The translations under genes and the position numbers were made by a program. Shown piece by piece: positions 7,681 through 16,747 of a DNA stretch of 64,000 nt. Position 1 is the stretch's first letter. Every line of letters starts with the position of its first letter. This stretch comes from JBDHWI01 sp964590135 (lineage in GTDB: Bacteria > Chloroflexota > Anaerolineae > J036 > Brachytrichaceae): positions 49,514-113,513 of the forward strand of contig CAZPVX010000016.1 in NCBI GenBank assembly GCA_964590135.1, written 5' to 3'. The notes under the pieces are model-generated. The model was not told the origin of the DNA and made no database searches. It saw only the letters and a list, made by a program, of their open reading frames with translations.

Positions 7681-7706
7681 GGCAACGGGCCACACTTGCC
7701 CTTCGC

Positions 7707-9026
7707 TTATTCGAACTGCACATTGACGGTCATGCCGGCTCTTAACCCTGCTGGCAGTTCGTCCAGCGCAATCGTCGTCTTGTAGATCACGTCACCGCCG
7801 AGTTTGTCGGCTGTCGAAGCGATGCGCGTCACCTTGCCCAGCACGCTTGCATTCAATGCCTTGATGACGACTGTCACAGCTTGACCTTCCTGCACGTTAA
7901 TCACGTCGAGTTCGCTCAGGTCTGTTGTCTCGACGCGCAGATGTTGCATGTCAGACAGCGTGAGCAGCGGCTGGCCTGGTGTCACCCACTCGCCTGCATG
8001 CACGCGCAAGTTACTGACCATGCCAGTGATCGGCGCGGTCATGCTCAGCTTCTGCAACAGTGCCTCGGCGGATCGTGCTTGCGCCTGCGCCGCGTAGACT
8101 TGCGCCTGGGCTGCGCTCACCTGCTGGGCGCGCGGGCCGGCTCTCAATGCGTCCAACTGCGCCTGGGCTGCTTCGATTTGCGCTTTGGCCAGTGCGATAT
8201 CAGAGTCGCGCGCTGGAGCCCGCACATGTTCCAAGGCGGCTCGCGCGGCTTCCACTTGCTGCTTCGCGGCGGTGATCTGCGCTGCATCTGCCGGCTTTAT
8301 TGCCAAATCGTAGGCTGCCTTTGCCGCGTTGAAGGCGTTGGTCGCCTGCTCCAGTGCCAGGGCTTCCGGCCGCGCACCGATACCGGCAGGGTCTTGTTTG
8401 AAGGCTGCATCGTAGCGCGCCTGCGCTTGCTTCAGTGCAGCTTGGGCAGATTGAAAGATTGCCTGCGCGCCGGCGATATCATCGGTATCTGGGCCGGCTT
8501 GCAACTTGCGCAAGGCCTGATTCGCGGCGTCGAAGGCAGCTTGCGCAGCTGCGATATCGGCAGCGCGCGGGCCGCTGGTGGTGCGGCTGTAGTTCGCGGT
8601 GGCGACAATCACGGCAGCTTCGGCCTGGCGCAGTTGCTCGGCAGTGGCGCCGGCATTCAATAGTTCGAGGTTGGCCTGCGCAGTTGCCAGTGCCGCCTTC
8701 GCCTGCGCCAATTGCGCCTGTGTCGCTTCGTCATCCAGTTGCAGCAACACCTCGCCGGCGCTGACTACATCGCCTTCCTTCACCGTAATTGCCTTCACGC
8801 GCTCGATGATTATTCCGTTGATTTGCACCTCATCCGCCGGCACGATGACGCCCGATACTGAACGGCTGCCGTGTGCTGGAGCAACTTGCGACGGTGCATT
8901 CGTTGAAGCAACGACGGCTCCATCGCCCAGCACCACCGTCGGCAGCGGTGTCTGGGCTGGCGAGAGAGCGCTGCAGCCGGCGAGTGCTATGGTCAGCAAG
9001 GCAGGTAGGAGTGAACGAAGTTTCAT
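7707..9026 (-). CDS. HlyD/MacA-type membrane fusion protein (lipoprotein)
   Basis: A 439-residue periplasmic-adaptor-like protein. The signal peptide ends in a lipobox (IALAGC, Cys18), so it should be lipid-anchored. A biotinyl-lipoyl-like half (about 60-95) is followed by a very long Ala/Gln/Glu-rich coiled coil (about 95-295, repeated AQA motifs with a pseudo-repeat near 150-230). Then come the second half of the lipoyl domain and a beta-barrel domain ending in LPAGLRAGMTVNVQFE. It is the last gene of the TetR-controlled exporter operon, 20 bp after the ATPase gene. With the ATPase and two permeases it should form an export complex; in a single-membrane or atypical-envelope phylum the adaptor role may differ from MacA. 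Confidence 0.88.
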   Translation of the reverse strand: MKLRSLLPALLTIALAGCSALSPAQTPLPTVVLGDGAVVASTNAPSQVAPAHGSRSVSGVIVPADEVQINGIIIERVKAITVKEGDVVSAGEVLLQLDDEATQAQLAQAKAALATAQANLELLNAGATAEQLRQAEAAVIVATANYSRTTSGPRAADIAAAQAAFDAANQALRKLQAGPDTDDIAGAQAIFQSAQAALKQAQARYDAAFKQDPAGIGARPEALALEQATNAFNAAKAAYDLAIKPADAAQITAAKQQVEAARAALEHVRAPARDSDIALAKAQIEAAQAQLDALRAGPRAQQVSAAQAQVYAAQAQARSAEALLQKLSMTAPITGMVSNLRVHAGEWVTPGQPLLTLSDMQHLRVETTDLSELDVINVQEGQAVTVVIKALNASVLGKVTRIASTADKLGGDVIYKTTIALDELPAGLRAGMTVNVQFE

Positions 9027-9046
9027 CTTGAAAGAAACGGAATCCT

Positions 9047-9781
9047 TTATGCGGCTGGGACGGCCTCTGCTTCAAAAATGCTGTTGTTCGCCGAGCGCTC
9101 GCTCACGATCAAACCATCGCGCAGTTCGACCACGCGATGCGCATAGTTGATCACGCGCGGGTCATGCGTGGCAAACACGAATGTCACGCCCCTTTCACGG
9201 TTCAATCGCGCCATGATGTCCATGATCTGCCTGCCATTCGGCGTGTCGAGATTGGCCGTCGGCTCGTCGGCAAGGATGAGCGCCGGCCTAGTGGTCAGAG
9301 CGCGCGCAATCGCCACGCGCTGTTGCTGGCCACCGCTCAACTGGTCGGGGCGGTGATGAGCGCGGTCTGCGAGATCAACCGCTTGCAGCAATTCCGTCAC
9401 GCGAGTTTGTCGCTCGCTGGCATTCACACCACCCAACAGTAGCGGCATCTCCACGTTCTCGTAGGCGGTCAACGTTGGGATCAATGCGAAGAACTGAAAA
9501 ATGAAGCCGATATTGTTGTGTCGCACGTCTGCACGCTGGTTGCGATTGAATTTCGTTACATCCCTGCCGTTAATGAAGACTTGGCCGCTGGTTGGCTGAT
9601 CGAGGCAGCCGATCAACTGCAAGAGCGTGGTCTTGCCCGAGCCCGATGGACCGATGAGCGCGGTGAATTCGCCACTGTTGATGGAAAGGTTGACGCCTTT
9701 CAGCGCCTTCGTTTCTATCTGGCCGATCTTGTAAACCCGCGTCACATTTGTCGCCTTTGCCACTTCTGTTGTGCTGTTCAC
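9047..9781 (-). CDS. ABC transporter ATP-binding protein (MacB/LolD type)
   Basis: 244 residues from a GTG start with AGGAG 7-8 nt upstream. Walker A GPSGSGKTT (44-52), signature LSGGQQQR (148-155), Walker B with ADEPTANLD (171-179) and a switch His in ATHDPRV are all present, so the ATPase should be active. The Q-loop region contains FQFFALIPTLTAYENV, characteristic of the MacB/LolD/FtsE class that drives substrate extraction rather than import. It lies between the second permease gene (15 bp upstream) and the membrane fusion protein gene (20 bp downstream). Confidence 0.95.
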   Translation of the reverse strand: MNSTTEVAKATNVTRVYKIGQIETKALKGVNLSINSGEFTALIGPSGSGKTTLLQLIGCLDQPTSGQVFINGRDVTKFNRNQRADVRHNNIGFIFQFFALIPTLTAYENVEMPLLLGGVNASERQTRVTELLQAVDLADRAHHRPDQLSGGQQQRVAIARALTTRPALILADEPTANLDTPNGRQIMDIMARLNRERGVTFVFATHDPRVINYAHRVVELRDGLIVSERSANNSIFEAEAVPAA

Positions 9782-9796
9782 TTTTGCACTCCTGTG

Positions 9797-11017
9797 TTAT
9801 TCGCCGCCTCGCAGTGCGGCAATGGGCTCCATGCGCGCTGCCAGCAATGCCGGATACAGCGCGGCGAGCAACGTGACGGCAAATGCCGCCAAAGACAACG
9901 CGATGATGTCACTCGTCGTGATGCGCGCGTAGATGCGTTCGCCGATCATCATGCCGCTTACCCCCATGTTGCCGACATAGAAGCCGTAGGTGGTGAAGTA
10001 CCACACCATGATGCCGCCGAGGATCAAGCCAATGACAATGCCTGCGACAGCGAGCAGCGCCGATTCAGTAAAAAACATCGCCATTACGCGCCGGCTCTTC
10101 ATGCCGATGGCTGTGAGGATGCCAATCTCCCGCGTGCGCTCGAACACAGCCATGACAAGCGTGTTGACAATGACCGTTGCCGTGATCGCCAGCACGATGA
10201 GGTAGATGAAGATCATGTAGCCGCGCGAGAGCGCTTCAGTCTGCACTAGCAGGTCATTCAACTGACTATAGGTTTTCACCTGATACTGGCCGCCTTGCAA
10301 CGCAGCCGCAACCGCATCGGTTTGGTCGCGGTCGTTGAGCAGCACGAATATGATGCTGGCGTGGTCGCCGGCGTCGGAGATGGCCTGCGCCTTTGCCAGC
10401 GGCATCAGCAGCGTGGCCTCATCAAAGGGCGGTGTGCGCGTGTTGTAGATGCCGCGAACAGTGAACTTCTGCTGATCGACATCGCCGCTCGAGGTATTCA
10501 CCAGCAGATCGAAGGCGTCGCCGGCGTTCAGGTTGAGTTTCTTCGCCAGCTCCTGGCCCATCAGCACGCCATCGCGATCGTCGTTGTTGATATAGGCGCC
10601 GGCGACCAAGCCGTTCTTGAACGGCGCGTTGGCTGCCGAGGCGGTGTCGACACCGAAGATGCGCACGCCGGCGGATTGCTCACCCGTGTTGACGATGCCG
10701 CTGACAAACAGGCGCGGTGTCGCCGCCTTCACGCCTTTCACCGACGCGACCTGCTGCGCAATCTGCGCTGGATTCTCGATCAGCTCCTGCCATTTGAGGC
10801 TGAGTTTTTCGGCACTATAGGTCTTGCCCATCACTTGAAGGTGGCCGCTTTGCAGCGCGATGGACATGTTCATCGAATCGTGCATCTCGCCATTCAACAC
10901 CGCTGCAATCAGCAGCAGCAACGATAGACCGATGCCAAGCGCGAGCGCGGAGAAGAATGAGCGCCGGCGGTTACGACCCAGATCGCGCCACGCCAGCTTG
11001 ATTGTTTGAAACATCAT
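9797..11017 (-). CDS. ABC transporter permease (FtsX/MacB family), second subunit
   Basis: 406 residues when started at the ATG pair at 11017/11014, which have GAGGTG just upstream; a TTG at 11026 is the only alternative. It has an N-terminal membrane segment after LAWRDLGRNRRRS, an extracytoplasmic MacB-like domain (about 45-250), and three C-terminal membrane helices (about 265-395) with the conserved FERTREIGILTAIGMKSRRV loop. This is the MacB/LolC/LolE fold. It is paralogous to the neighbouring permease, so the pair probably forms a heterodimer around the single ATPase. Confidence 0.92.
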   Translation of the reverse strand: MMFQTIKLAWRDLGRNRRRSFFSALALGIGLSLLLLIAAVLNGEMHDSMNMSIALQSGHLQVMGKTYSAEKLSLKWQELIENPAQIAQQVASVKGVKAATPRLFVSGIVNTGEQSAGVRIFGVDTASAANAPFKNGLVAGAYINNDDRDGVLMGQELAKKLNLNAGDAFDLLVNTSSGDVDQQKFTVRGIYNTRTPPFDEATLLMPLAKAQAISDAGDHASIIFVLLNDRDQTDAVAAALQGGQYQVKTYSQLNDLLVQTEALSRGYMIFIYLIVLAITATVIVNTLVMAVFERTREIGILTAIGMKSRRVMAMFFTESALLAVAGIVIGLILGGIMVWYFTTYGFYVGNMGVSGMMIGERIYARITTSDIIALSLAAFAVTLLAALYPALLAARMEPIAALRGGE

Positions 11018-11032
11018 GCACCTCAAACCCAG

Positions 11033-12259
11033 CTACACGAAATGCAGCGCCCTGGCCGGCTCACTGTGTGCTGCTTCGCGCGCCGGATACAGCGATGCCA
11101 ACACCGCAACCACCAGCACGGTGATGGCGCGTTGCACAAACTTGTCGAGACCGAGCGTGGGATACACATTGCCTTCGATCAGCGCCATATAGTCTGTCAT
11201 GCCGGAGAAACTGCTCACGTCGAATCCGACACGTCCGAGCAGCCCGTTGATGGTGATGCCGAGCAACAGACCGAGCGCGACGCCGAGCAAACCCATGATT
11301 GCGCCTTCCAGCACGAATGTCCATGAAATCTGACGCGGCTTCATGCCCAGCGCGCCCATCAAGCCGATCTCACGAGTGCGCTCGAACACAGCCATCAACA
11401 AAAGATTGAGGATGCCGATGCCGGCGATGATCATGATGATGACGCCGAACACATCCATGATGCCGCCCTTACGATTCAACGCCACTTCCAGTTCAGGGAA
11501 GAGCGTCGCCCACGTCTCTGTCTCGTCATTCCCAATCGCCGGCTTTATTGCGTCAATCACTTGACTTTCTTCGCCGATTCTGTGCAGCAGAATCGCAATT
11601 TCTGTCGGGCCATCGAGGCCATACAAGCTCTGCGCCTCGCTCAGCGACATGAGCACGGAGCGCTTTTCGATGTCGGGCAGACCAAGGTCGTAGATGCCGC
11701 CGATGGTCATGGCGCGCTTGCGCATCTGCTCATGCGTTGCACGGCCAACGAGTGTGATCTTGTCGCCGACGGTTACATTCATTGCATCAGCCAGCCCCTT
11801 GCCAATCAACACGACGTCTTGATCGTTGAGTGAAAGATAGCGTCCATCGCTGATGTGCGAGGCGATCATGCTGACAGGTAGTTCTTTGTCTGGCGCGATG
11901 CCGATGATGCTGACGGCGAACGCGCCTTCGCGGCTGCTAGCAAGCCCGGTGGTGTTGATGCGTGGCATGGCAGCCTGCACTTGTGGCTGTGCTTGCGCTG
12001 CCTGCATCACGGCAGCAGCGTTTTCAACTGCCAGCAGCGGCTTCTGACCGGCAGCAGCGCCATAACCTGGCGCATGCACCTGAATGTTTGCGCCCAATAC
12101 GCGGACGGCGTTGCCATAGATGGCCTGATTGAAGCCGCCGACGAAACCGTCATAGACCATCATCAACGCCAGCCCGAGACCGATGGCGAGCATGACGATG
12201 AGTGTGCGCCGGCGATGCCGCCAAACGTTCCGCCATGCCAGCTTCAAATATAAGTTCAT
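11033..12259 (-). CDS. ABC transporter permease (FtsX/MacB family), first subunit
   Basis: 408 residues, ATG preceded by AAGGAG at ideal spacing. The layout is N-terminal LAWRNVWRHRRRT plus a membrane helix (about 20-42), a large external domain, and three C-terminal helices with VFERTREIGLMGALGMKPRQI. It is clearly related to the downstream permease (same N- and C-terminal motifs), and the two start 15-28 bp from their neighbours within one operon. The operon order TetR, permease, permease, ATPase, fusion protein suggests export of a hydrophobic or envelope-derived compound that the TetR protein senses. Confidence 0.92.
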   Translation of the reverse strand: MNLYLKLAWRNVWRHRRRTLIVMLAIGLGLALMMVYDGFVGGFNQAIYGNAVRVLGANIQVHAPGYGAAAGQKPLLAVENAAAVMQAAQAQPQVQAAMPRINTTGLASSREGAFAVSIIGIAPDKELPVSMIASHISDGRYLSLNDQDVVLIGKGLADAMNVTVGDKITLVGRATHEQMRKRAMTIGGIYDLGLPDIEKRSVLMSLSEAQSLYGLDGPTEIAILLHRIGEESQVIDAIKPAIGNDETETWATLFPELEVALNRKGGIMDVFGVIIMIIAGIGILNLLLMAVFERTREIGLMGALGMKPRQISWTFVLEGAIMGLLGVALGLLLGITINGLLGRVGFDVSSFSGMTDYMALIEGNVYPTLGLDKFVQRAITVLVVAVLASLYPAREAAHSEPARALHFV

Positions 12260-12287
12260 GGTCGCACTCCTTGTGTGCGGATCGCAA

Positions 12288-13040
12288 TCAGTTGCGTTGG
12301 GTGACCAGTGCTGGCACTGTATCCTTCGCGCTGCCTGGGTAATGCACCCATTGTTTCATCAGTTTGGGCGTGAAGATTTCAAGTGTGCCGGCGCGAATGC
12401 CGAGAGTGCGCTCGATGGCTGAGGTGAATGCAGATGAGATGGCGGCCATCTCGCGCAAAATTTCCTTGCGCTGCTGCAACGTGCTCGCCGGCGTCACCTG
12501 CATGAGCAAATGCCCGATCGCTTCGCCCATGCCGACGGCTAGAGTCAGCACTGCCTGCGCAGTCTGTTCGGGAGATGTGATGGATATGACGCCCTGTGCC
12601 ATGCCTTGTCGAAAAATATCGGCTGCCCATGGTCGCACATGCGCGTACATTGACGCTGTGATCTTCTGACGCGCCAAAGCATTTTCGTCGCTGTACCAAG
12701 CGTGGAGAATGGCAAACATGAAATCTATGCGCGCCGTCTTCCATTGCGCGCTAGCGTTCATGACGGCCTGAAATTTCTTCAGCGCTGACATGTGCGGGTC
12801 ATGCACGATCGGCAACAGAATCAGTGAGATTTGATCCACCGTGCGCTCGACGATGCCTTCCAGTAATGCCTGCTTCGAGTCGAAATAATGGTAGAACGCG
12901 CCCTTCGAAATGCCGAGGCCGTCCAGAATATCCTGAATGGACATCTGCGCGTAGCCTTTTGTGTAGATCAACCGTTGCGCGATGTCGAGAATTTCGCTGC
13001 GTTTTGCAGCGTGGTCTTCGTGTTTGATCGTGCGTGCCAT
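12288..13040 (-). CDS. TetR family transcriptional regulator
   Basis: 250 residues when started at ATG 13040. An upstream in-frame ATG at 13088 would place the palindromic operator inside the coding region and is less likely. The N-terminal TetR helix-turn-helix (about 15-60) has RSEILDIAQRLIYTKGY, SIQDILDGLGISKGAFYHYFDSK and the usual KQALLEGIVE linker. The C-terminal ligand domain is about 190 residues and has no recognisable subfamily. A 44-bp near-palindrome lies immediately upstream. The gene is first in the exporter operon, which fits autoregulation with derepression by an exported compound. Confidence 0.93.
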   Translation of the reverse strand: MARTIKHEDHAAKRSEILDIAQRLIYTKGYAQMSIQDILDGLGISKGAFYHYFDSKQALLEGIVERTVDQISLILLPIVHDPHMSALKKFQAVMNASAQWKTARIDFMFAILHAWYSDENALARQKITASMYAHVRPWAADIFRQGMAQGVISITSPEQTAQAVLTLAVGMGEAIGHLLMQVTPASTLQQRKEILREMAAISSAFTSAIERTLGIRAGTLEIFTPKLMKQWVHYPGSAKDTVPALVTQRN

Positions 13041-13043
13041 TGC

Positions 13044-13087
13044 TGTCCCGAAATAATAAACCAACTGCCGGTTTGTTATTTGGGACA
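13044..13087. promoter_or_regulatory. TetR-type operator upstream of the exporter operon
   Basis: Core AAATAATAAACC (13051-13062), 7-bp centre, GGTTTGTTATTT (13070-13081): 11 of 12 positions match. The symmetry continues outward as TGTCCC (13044-13049) and GGGACA (13082-13087) with a one-base offset. It ends 3 bp before the regulator's ATG and contains a TATTAT -10-like element on the minus strand. Confidence 0.75.
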
Positions 13088-13206
13088 TGCTACACCCAAC
13101 ACGCTGACATTGTCAACAGGTGATGGCTATCATGCTGCGCAGTTTCGCGGCGGCGCGCCTCGGTGTGAGGACTGCACAATCGGGCGACTGACCCTTCGCA
13201 ATCCTT

Positions 13207-14277
13207 TTACCAAATTAATTCCCAGCGTTTTGTCTCTGCCGAGCGATACATGGCGAGCGCGGTGCGCAATTCGCCGAGTGAATATTCAGGCGAAGCGGCG
13301 AGCGGCGTGCCGTCCAGCACAGCGCGCTCGAAGTCGCGCAACTCCAATCCGAAGGCGTTGCGCCGGCCTTCGTCCTTGTTGAGCAGCGTCTCGCCCTGCG
13401 GATTTGCAGCGTCATATACCAGCAGGCGGCCCTGTCCGCGGCGCTCCACCACGATCTCGCCGAGCGTGCCGGTGATGCGGAACTCGTCACCGGCGCCGTG
13501 AACTGCGCCGGCGAGGATCGCATCGAAATTCGCCACCACGCCAGAACGAAAGCGTAGCAGTGCGCGCGCCAGGGATTCGCCTTCCATCTCAGCCACCGGA
13601 TGGCCGAGCGCGGCAACAACCTCGTCGACCTCTCCCAGCCAGATGCGCAGCGGCCGCAGCCAGTGCGAACCGCCATCGATGCTGATGCCGCCGCCAGCCA
13701 GCGCAAGATGGTAGCGCCAGGGCTTGGGGCCGGCTGGCATGGGCGTGAGCGCCATGGTATGGCTGTAGGCTGCGCGCGCGGTGATGATCTCGCCGATGCG
13801 GCCTTCGCGAATGACTTGCAGCGCCATTTGCACATCCGGCCAGTGCTGCGCCTGCTCGGCGACCATGAACACTGTGTCGGCGCGCCGAGCAGCGGCGAGG
13901 ATGCGCTCGCAGCTCTCGATGCTGGTCGACATTGGTTTTTCTAGCGCGACATGCTTGCCGGCGGCGAAGGCGAGCAGCGCTGCGCGCTCGTGCTCGTGAT
14001 GCGGCAGCATGATGTCGACGGCGTCGAAGCTGCCTCTCAGCAGCGCATCTTCGAGCGTGCTGAAGGGCTGTGCGCCGGTCTGCGCGGCCATCTTGGCTGC
14101 ACGGTCTGGGTCGGCGTCGACGACTGCGGTCACGTGAATGCGATGCGCGTGCGATTGAATGCCTTGCCAGTGTTGCTGCGCGATGCCGCCGCAGCCGACG
14201 AGTGCGAGAGTGAGTTGAGATGTGTTGGACATGATGCGTGCCGGCGCGCTTTTTGCTTCAGTGTCGGTTGTGTCCAT
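13207..14277 (-). CDS. Gfo/Idh/MocA family oxidoreductase
   Basis: 356 residues (or 341 if started at the ATG at 14232). A Rossmann domain with ALVGCGGIAQQH (about 25-36) is followed by LPHHEHERAALLAFAAGKHVALEKP (about 110-130), containing the conserved EKP catalytic Lys, and then an alpha/beta C-terminal substrate domain with GGGISIDGGSHWLR. Family members oxidise or reduce sugars, inositols and sugar derivatives with NAD(P). The conserved Asp/His of the second half (DGGSHW) is present. It has no close operon partner: the TetR gene lies 166 bp downstream and the phosphohydrolase gene is divergent. Confidence 0.9.
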   Translation of the reverse strand: MDTTDTEAKSAPARIMSNTSQLTLALVGCGGIAQQHWQGIQSHAHRIHVTAVVDADPDRAAKMAAQTGAQPFSTLEDALLRGSFDAVDIMLPHHEHERAALLAFAAGKHVALEKPMSTSIESCERILAAARRADTVFMVAEQAQHWPDVQMALQVIREGRIGEIITARAAYSHTMALTPMPAGPKPWRYHLALAGGGISIDGGSHWLRPLRIWLGEVDEVVAALGHPVAEMEGESLARALLRFRSGVVANFDAILAGAVHGAGDEFRITGTLGEIVVERRGQGRLLVYDAANPQGETLLNKDEGRRNAFGLELRDFERAVLDGTPLAASPEYSLGELRTALAMYRSAETKRWELIW

Positions 14278-14305
14278 GGTTGCGCCAAGCGCGATGATAC
14301 AGCGG

Positions 14306-14376
14306 CTAAAACATGTTCGGCAGCACGTCTTTGATCTCCTTCGCTATTTCGGGCGCATGTAGTCGGGGTTGGTCAT
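14306..14376 (-). pseudogene. Possible frameshifted gene remnant
   Basis: On the minus strand AAAAAGGAA precedes an ATG (14376) that opens MTNPDYMRP. One base out of phase, the text continues EIAKEIKDVLPNMF followed by a stop at 14306-14308. A single-base shift would join the two into about 23 residues. It could be a decayed C-terminal tail or chance. Confidence 0.25.
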
Positions 14377-14462
14377 GTCAGTTCCTTTTTGTGCGTCAGG
14401 GCGAATTCGACAGCGAAATGGCCGCATGCGCAACCAGTAGAATCGAGTTTCGCCGAAGCAAC

Positions 14463-15263
14463 ATGAGCGCCATCTTCACCCTCGTCACTCTGAACCTGCT
14501 GAACAAGCCTTCGCGCTGGCATGAGCGCCGGCAACTCATCATCGACGGATTGCGCGCGCTCAACCCTGATGTGATCGCATTGCAGGAAGTGAGTCTGCCG
14601 CACAACAATGCGCAATGGCTTGCGGACGCGCTGGGTGGCTACAAGGTATATACCTCGCCGAAAACCGGCTCACTGGCCGAGCATGAGGCGGTTGCGACGC
14701 TCAGCCGGCTGCCGGTGAGGACGTGGCGCACGCTCGACCTGATGCACCAGCGGCGTGTGGCGCAATTTGTGCGCCTGCAGGTGGCCGATCAGGAAGTCGC
14801 GCTGGTGAATGGCCATTTCATGTTTCACGTCTACGATCATGTGAAGCGCAGTCTGCAGGTGCAGCGCGTCATCAACTATGTGCGTTTGCAGGCCGGTGCG
14901 CTGCCCATCATCGCGTGCGGCGATTTCAATGCCACGCCTGAGATGCGCACGATTCAAATCATGAAGCAGGTGTTTGCTTCTGCGCATGAGTTGAAGCATG
15001 GCCGCGAGCCGGAATACACTTGCCCGACGCCGCTGGTGTATTCGCTGGACAAGCTGCGCAAAAGCGCAAGCCGCGTCGGCAATTTCTTTCTGACGCAGAC
15101 GACCGAGCCGTGGCGCGACGTGCTGGATTACATCTTTGTCGCCGGCCGCATTCGCGTGCATGAGTGCGAAGTGGTGCTGGATCAGCCGGCGCCGAACGAC
15201 GCCACGTTATATCCTTCCGATCACGTTGGCTTGTTCGCGCAACTTGAAATAGGCGTGAATTGA
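14463..15263 (+). CDS. Endonuclease/exonuclease/phosphatase family hydrolase
   Basis: 266 residues from ATG 14463; the frame is open upstream, but that part is not conserved-looking. The EEP fold signature is complete: LVTLNLLN (Asn), VIALQEV (metal-binding Glu), VNGHFMFHV, ACGDFNATPE (Asp/Asn catalytic pair), LDYIFVAGRI and the C-terminal YPSDHVGLFAQL (catalytic Asp-His). Such enzymes cleave phosphodiesters or phosphomonoesters in nucleic acids, inositol phosphates or sphingolipids. No signal peptide is seen, so it is probably cytoplasmic. A TAGAAT -10 element lies at 14438-14443. The gene is convergent with the LCAT-like hydrolase, 8 bp apart. Confidence 0.9.
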   Translation: MSAIFTLVTLNLLNKPSRWHERRQLIIDGLRALNPDVIALQEVSLPHNNAQWLADALGGYKVYTSPKTGSLAEHEAVATLSRLPVRTWRTLDLMHQRRVAQFVRLQVADQEVALVNGHFMFHVYDHVKRSLQVQRVINYVRLQAGALPIIACGDFNATPEMRTIQIMKQVFASAHELKHGREPEYTCPTPLVYSLDKLRKSASRVGNFFLTQTTEPWRDVLDYIFVAGRIRVHECEVVLDQPAPNDATLYPSDHVGLFAQLEIGVN

Positions 15264-15271
15264 TGTTCAGT

Positions 15272-16693
15272 TCAGTGCGCCGGCGTCTCCACGGCGATCA
15301 ACTCCTCGCCGGTCGCGGATCCGTTGTCAGGATGCTCAACTGTTGCGATCAGGCGATAGTAGCCATTCATCGCCGGCCCATACATCAACCCCTCGAATTT
15401 GCCGGCATCTTTTTGCAGCGCCACCAGCTTTACGGTCTGGATGGTTGGAATTTCAGCTGGTGGGTCGCCTGGCAGAGATCGTTCGTAAACCATTCGCACC
15501 GTCACCGTTGCGTCGGGTAGAGGGGCGCCGGCGTTATCAGTCACGCGCGCGTGCAGCCAGATCGTGTCGTTTTCAGCATACGCATCGCGATCCGGCTCGA
15601 AGACCATGCTCAGCATGTCAGTTGCCACCAGATCCTTGTCGAAGCCTTCGTATTTGTCGATCAGCTCGAATCTGAGAAATTCAAGCACGGCTGGGTTGAC
15701 GTAGATGTCGCCATGGCTGACGACGAAGGGATAGCGCGCGGTGGCTTTGGGGTGGGCTGCGCTGCGCTCGGGGATGGTGCCATCGCCGGCGTCAGTGTCC
15801 TGCCAGTCGATGGCATCCCATTTGCCCAGCGCCTCCACTTTCACAATGCCTGAGGTCAGCGTCGGCTTCTTGCGGCCAAAAAAGCACAGCGTCTCCACGC
15901 TGGCGGCGTCTCCGAGCGTCTCGGTGAATCGTTTGCCGTCTTCGAGGTATGCGCGCTGGGTGGCGTCATCAAGCCAGCCGGCGCCATCGAAAGCGTCGAT
16001 ATCTGCATTGCCGGCGTCGTGCAAGAAATGATTGCGCACCGGAAAAAGTTGATACAGCGACGGGAAAGTGCGGAAGAGTCTCTTCGTGCGCTCGGAAATG
16101 TTCAATACATCGAGGCCCGGACGGATGAGCGAATCCGCGCCATTGAAGCCGATGCGCATCACTTTCGGCGTGCCATCATAGGGCGAACCCATCAGCAGCA
16201 GACGCGTCACCACTGCCTTTCCGCCTTCCTGCTCCACATACCAGCGTGACACCACGCCGCCATTGCTGTGCGCGATGATCCACACCTCCGCGCCTGGGTG
16301 AAGACTGCGCCAGCGCTCAATCGCTGCGCCAAGCTGCTTTGCGCTGATGCGGTTATCCTGCCGCCAATCGTAAGGGAATTTGTAGAAATTCACCTCGCGC
16401 TCTTCGCCTTCGACCTTGTAACCCATGCCGGCCAGCGCGTTGAACAGCCGGCTGTATTGCTCCATCTTCACAAAAGGCGGCACAAACACGACGTCGTCGA
16501 CGATGCCGCTTGCCTCCAAGTCCGATGGAAAGGTCATCAGCTGCATCCACGCATCCAGCCAGTCATCCCACTCCAGCGGATTTAGGGGAAAGCTGGAGAA
16601 ATCGAGCCACACATTACGGCCTGTGGCTTTATCGCGCAGGGTGCTGCCCAGATAGCCTGGAACGAATACGAGGATGTGGTTGGGGATGGGCAT
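15272..16693 (-). CDS. LCAT/PGAP1-like alpha/beta hydrolase with C-terminal beta-sandwich
   Basis: 473 residues from ATG 16693 (a TTG at 16732 could extend it by 13). The N-terminal lipase-like fold begins LVFVPGYLGSTL and carries the nucleophile elbow AHSNGG with Ser at about residue 143. The segment YKFPYDWRQDNRISAKQL just before it is typical of lecithin:cholesterol acyltransferase relatives. From about 360 the protein changes to an Ig-like beta-sandwich (VTDNAGAPLPDATVTVRM). No signal peptide is visible. It probably hydrolyses or transfers acyl chains from lipid or ester substrates; the exact substrate is unknown. The next gene upstream on the strand encodes a globin. Confidence 0.8.
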   Translation of the reverse strand: MPIPNHILVFVPGYLGSTLRDKATGRNVWLDFSSFPLNPLEWDDWLDAWMQLMTFPSDLEASGIVDDVVFVPPFVKMEQYSRLFNALAGMGYKVEGEEREVNFYKFPYDWRQDNRISAKQLGAAIERWRSLHPGAEVWIIAHSNGGVVSRWYVEQEGGKAVVTRLLLMGSPYDGTPKVMRIGFNGADSLIRPGLDVLNISERTKRLFRTFPSLYQLFPVRNHFLHDAGNADIDAFDGAGWLDDATQRAYLEDGKRFTETLGDAASVETLCFFGRKKPTLTSGIVKVEALGKWDAIDWQDTDAGDGTIPERSAAHPKATARYPFVVSHGDIYVNPAVLEFLRFELIDKYEGFDKDLVATDMLSMVFEPDRDAYAENDTIWLHARVTDNAGAPLPDATVTVRMVYERSLPGDPPAEIPTIQTVKLVALQKDAGKFEGLMYGPAMNGYYRLIATVEHPDNGSATGEELIAVETPAH

Positions 16694-16747
16694 GGGATTT
16701 TGAGTTGAGAATTTTCGATTGCAGTTGGGCAAATGGCGCAGCGCAGA

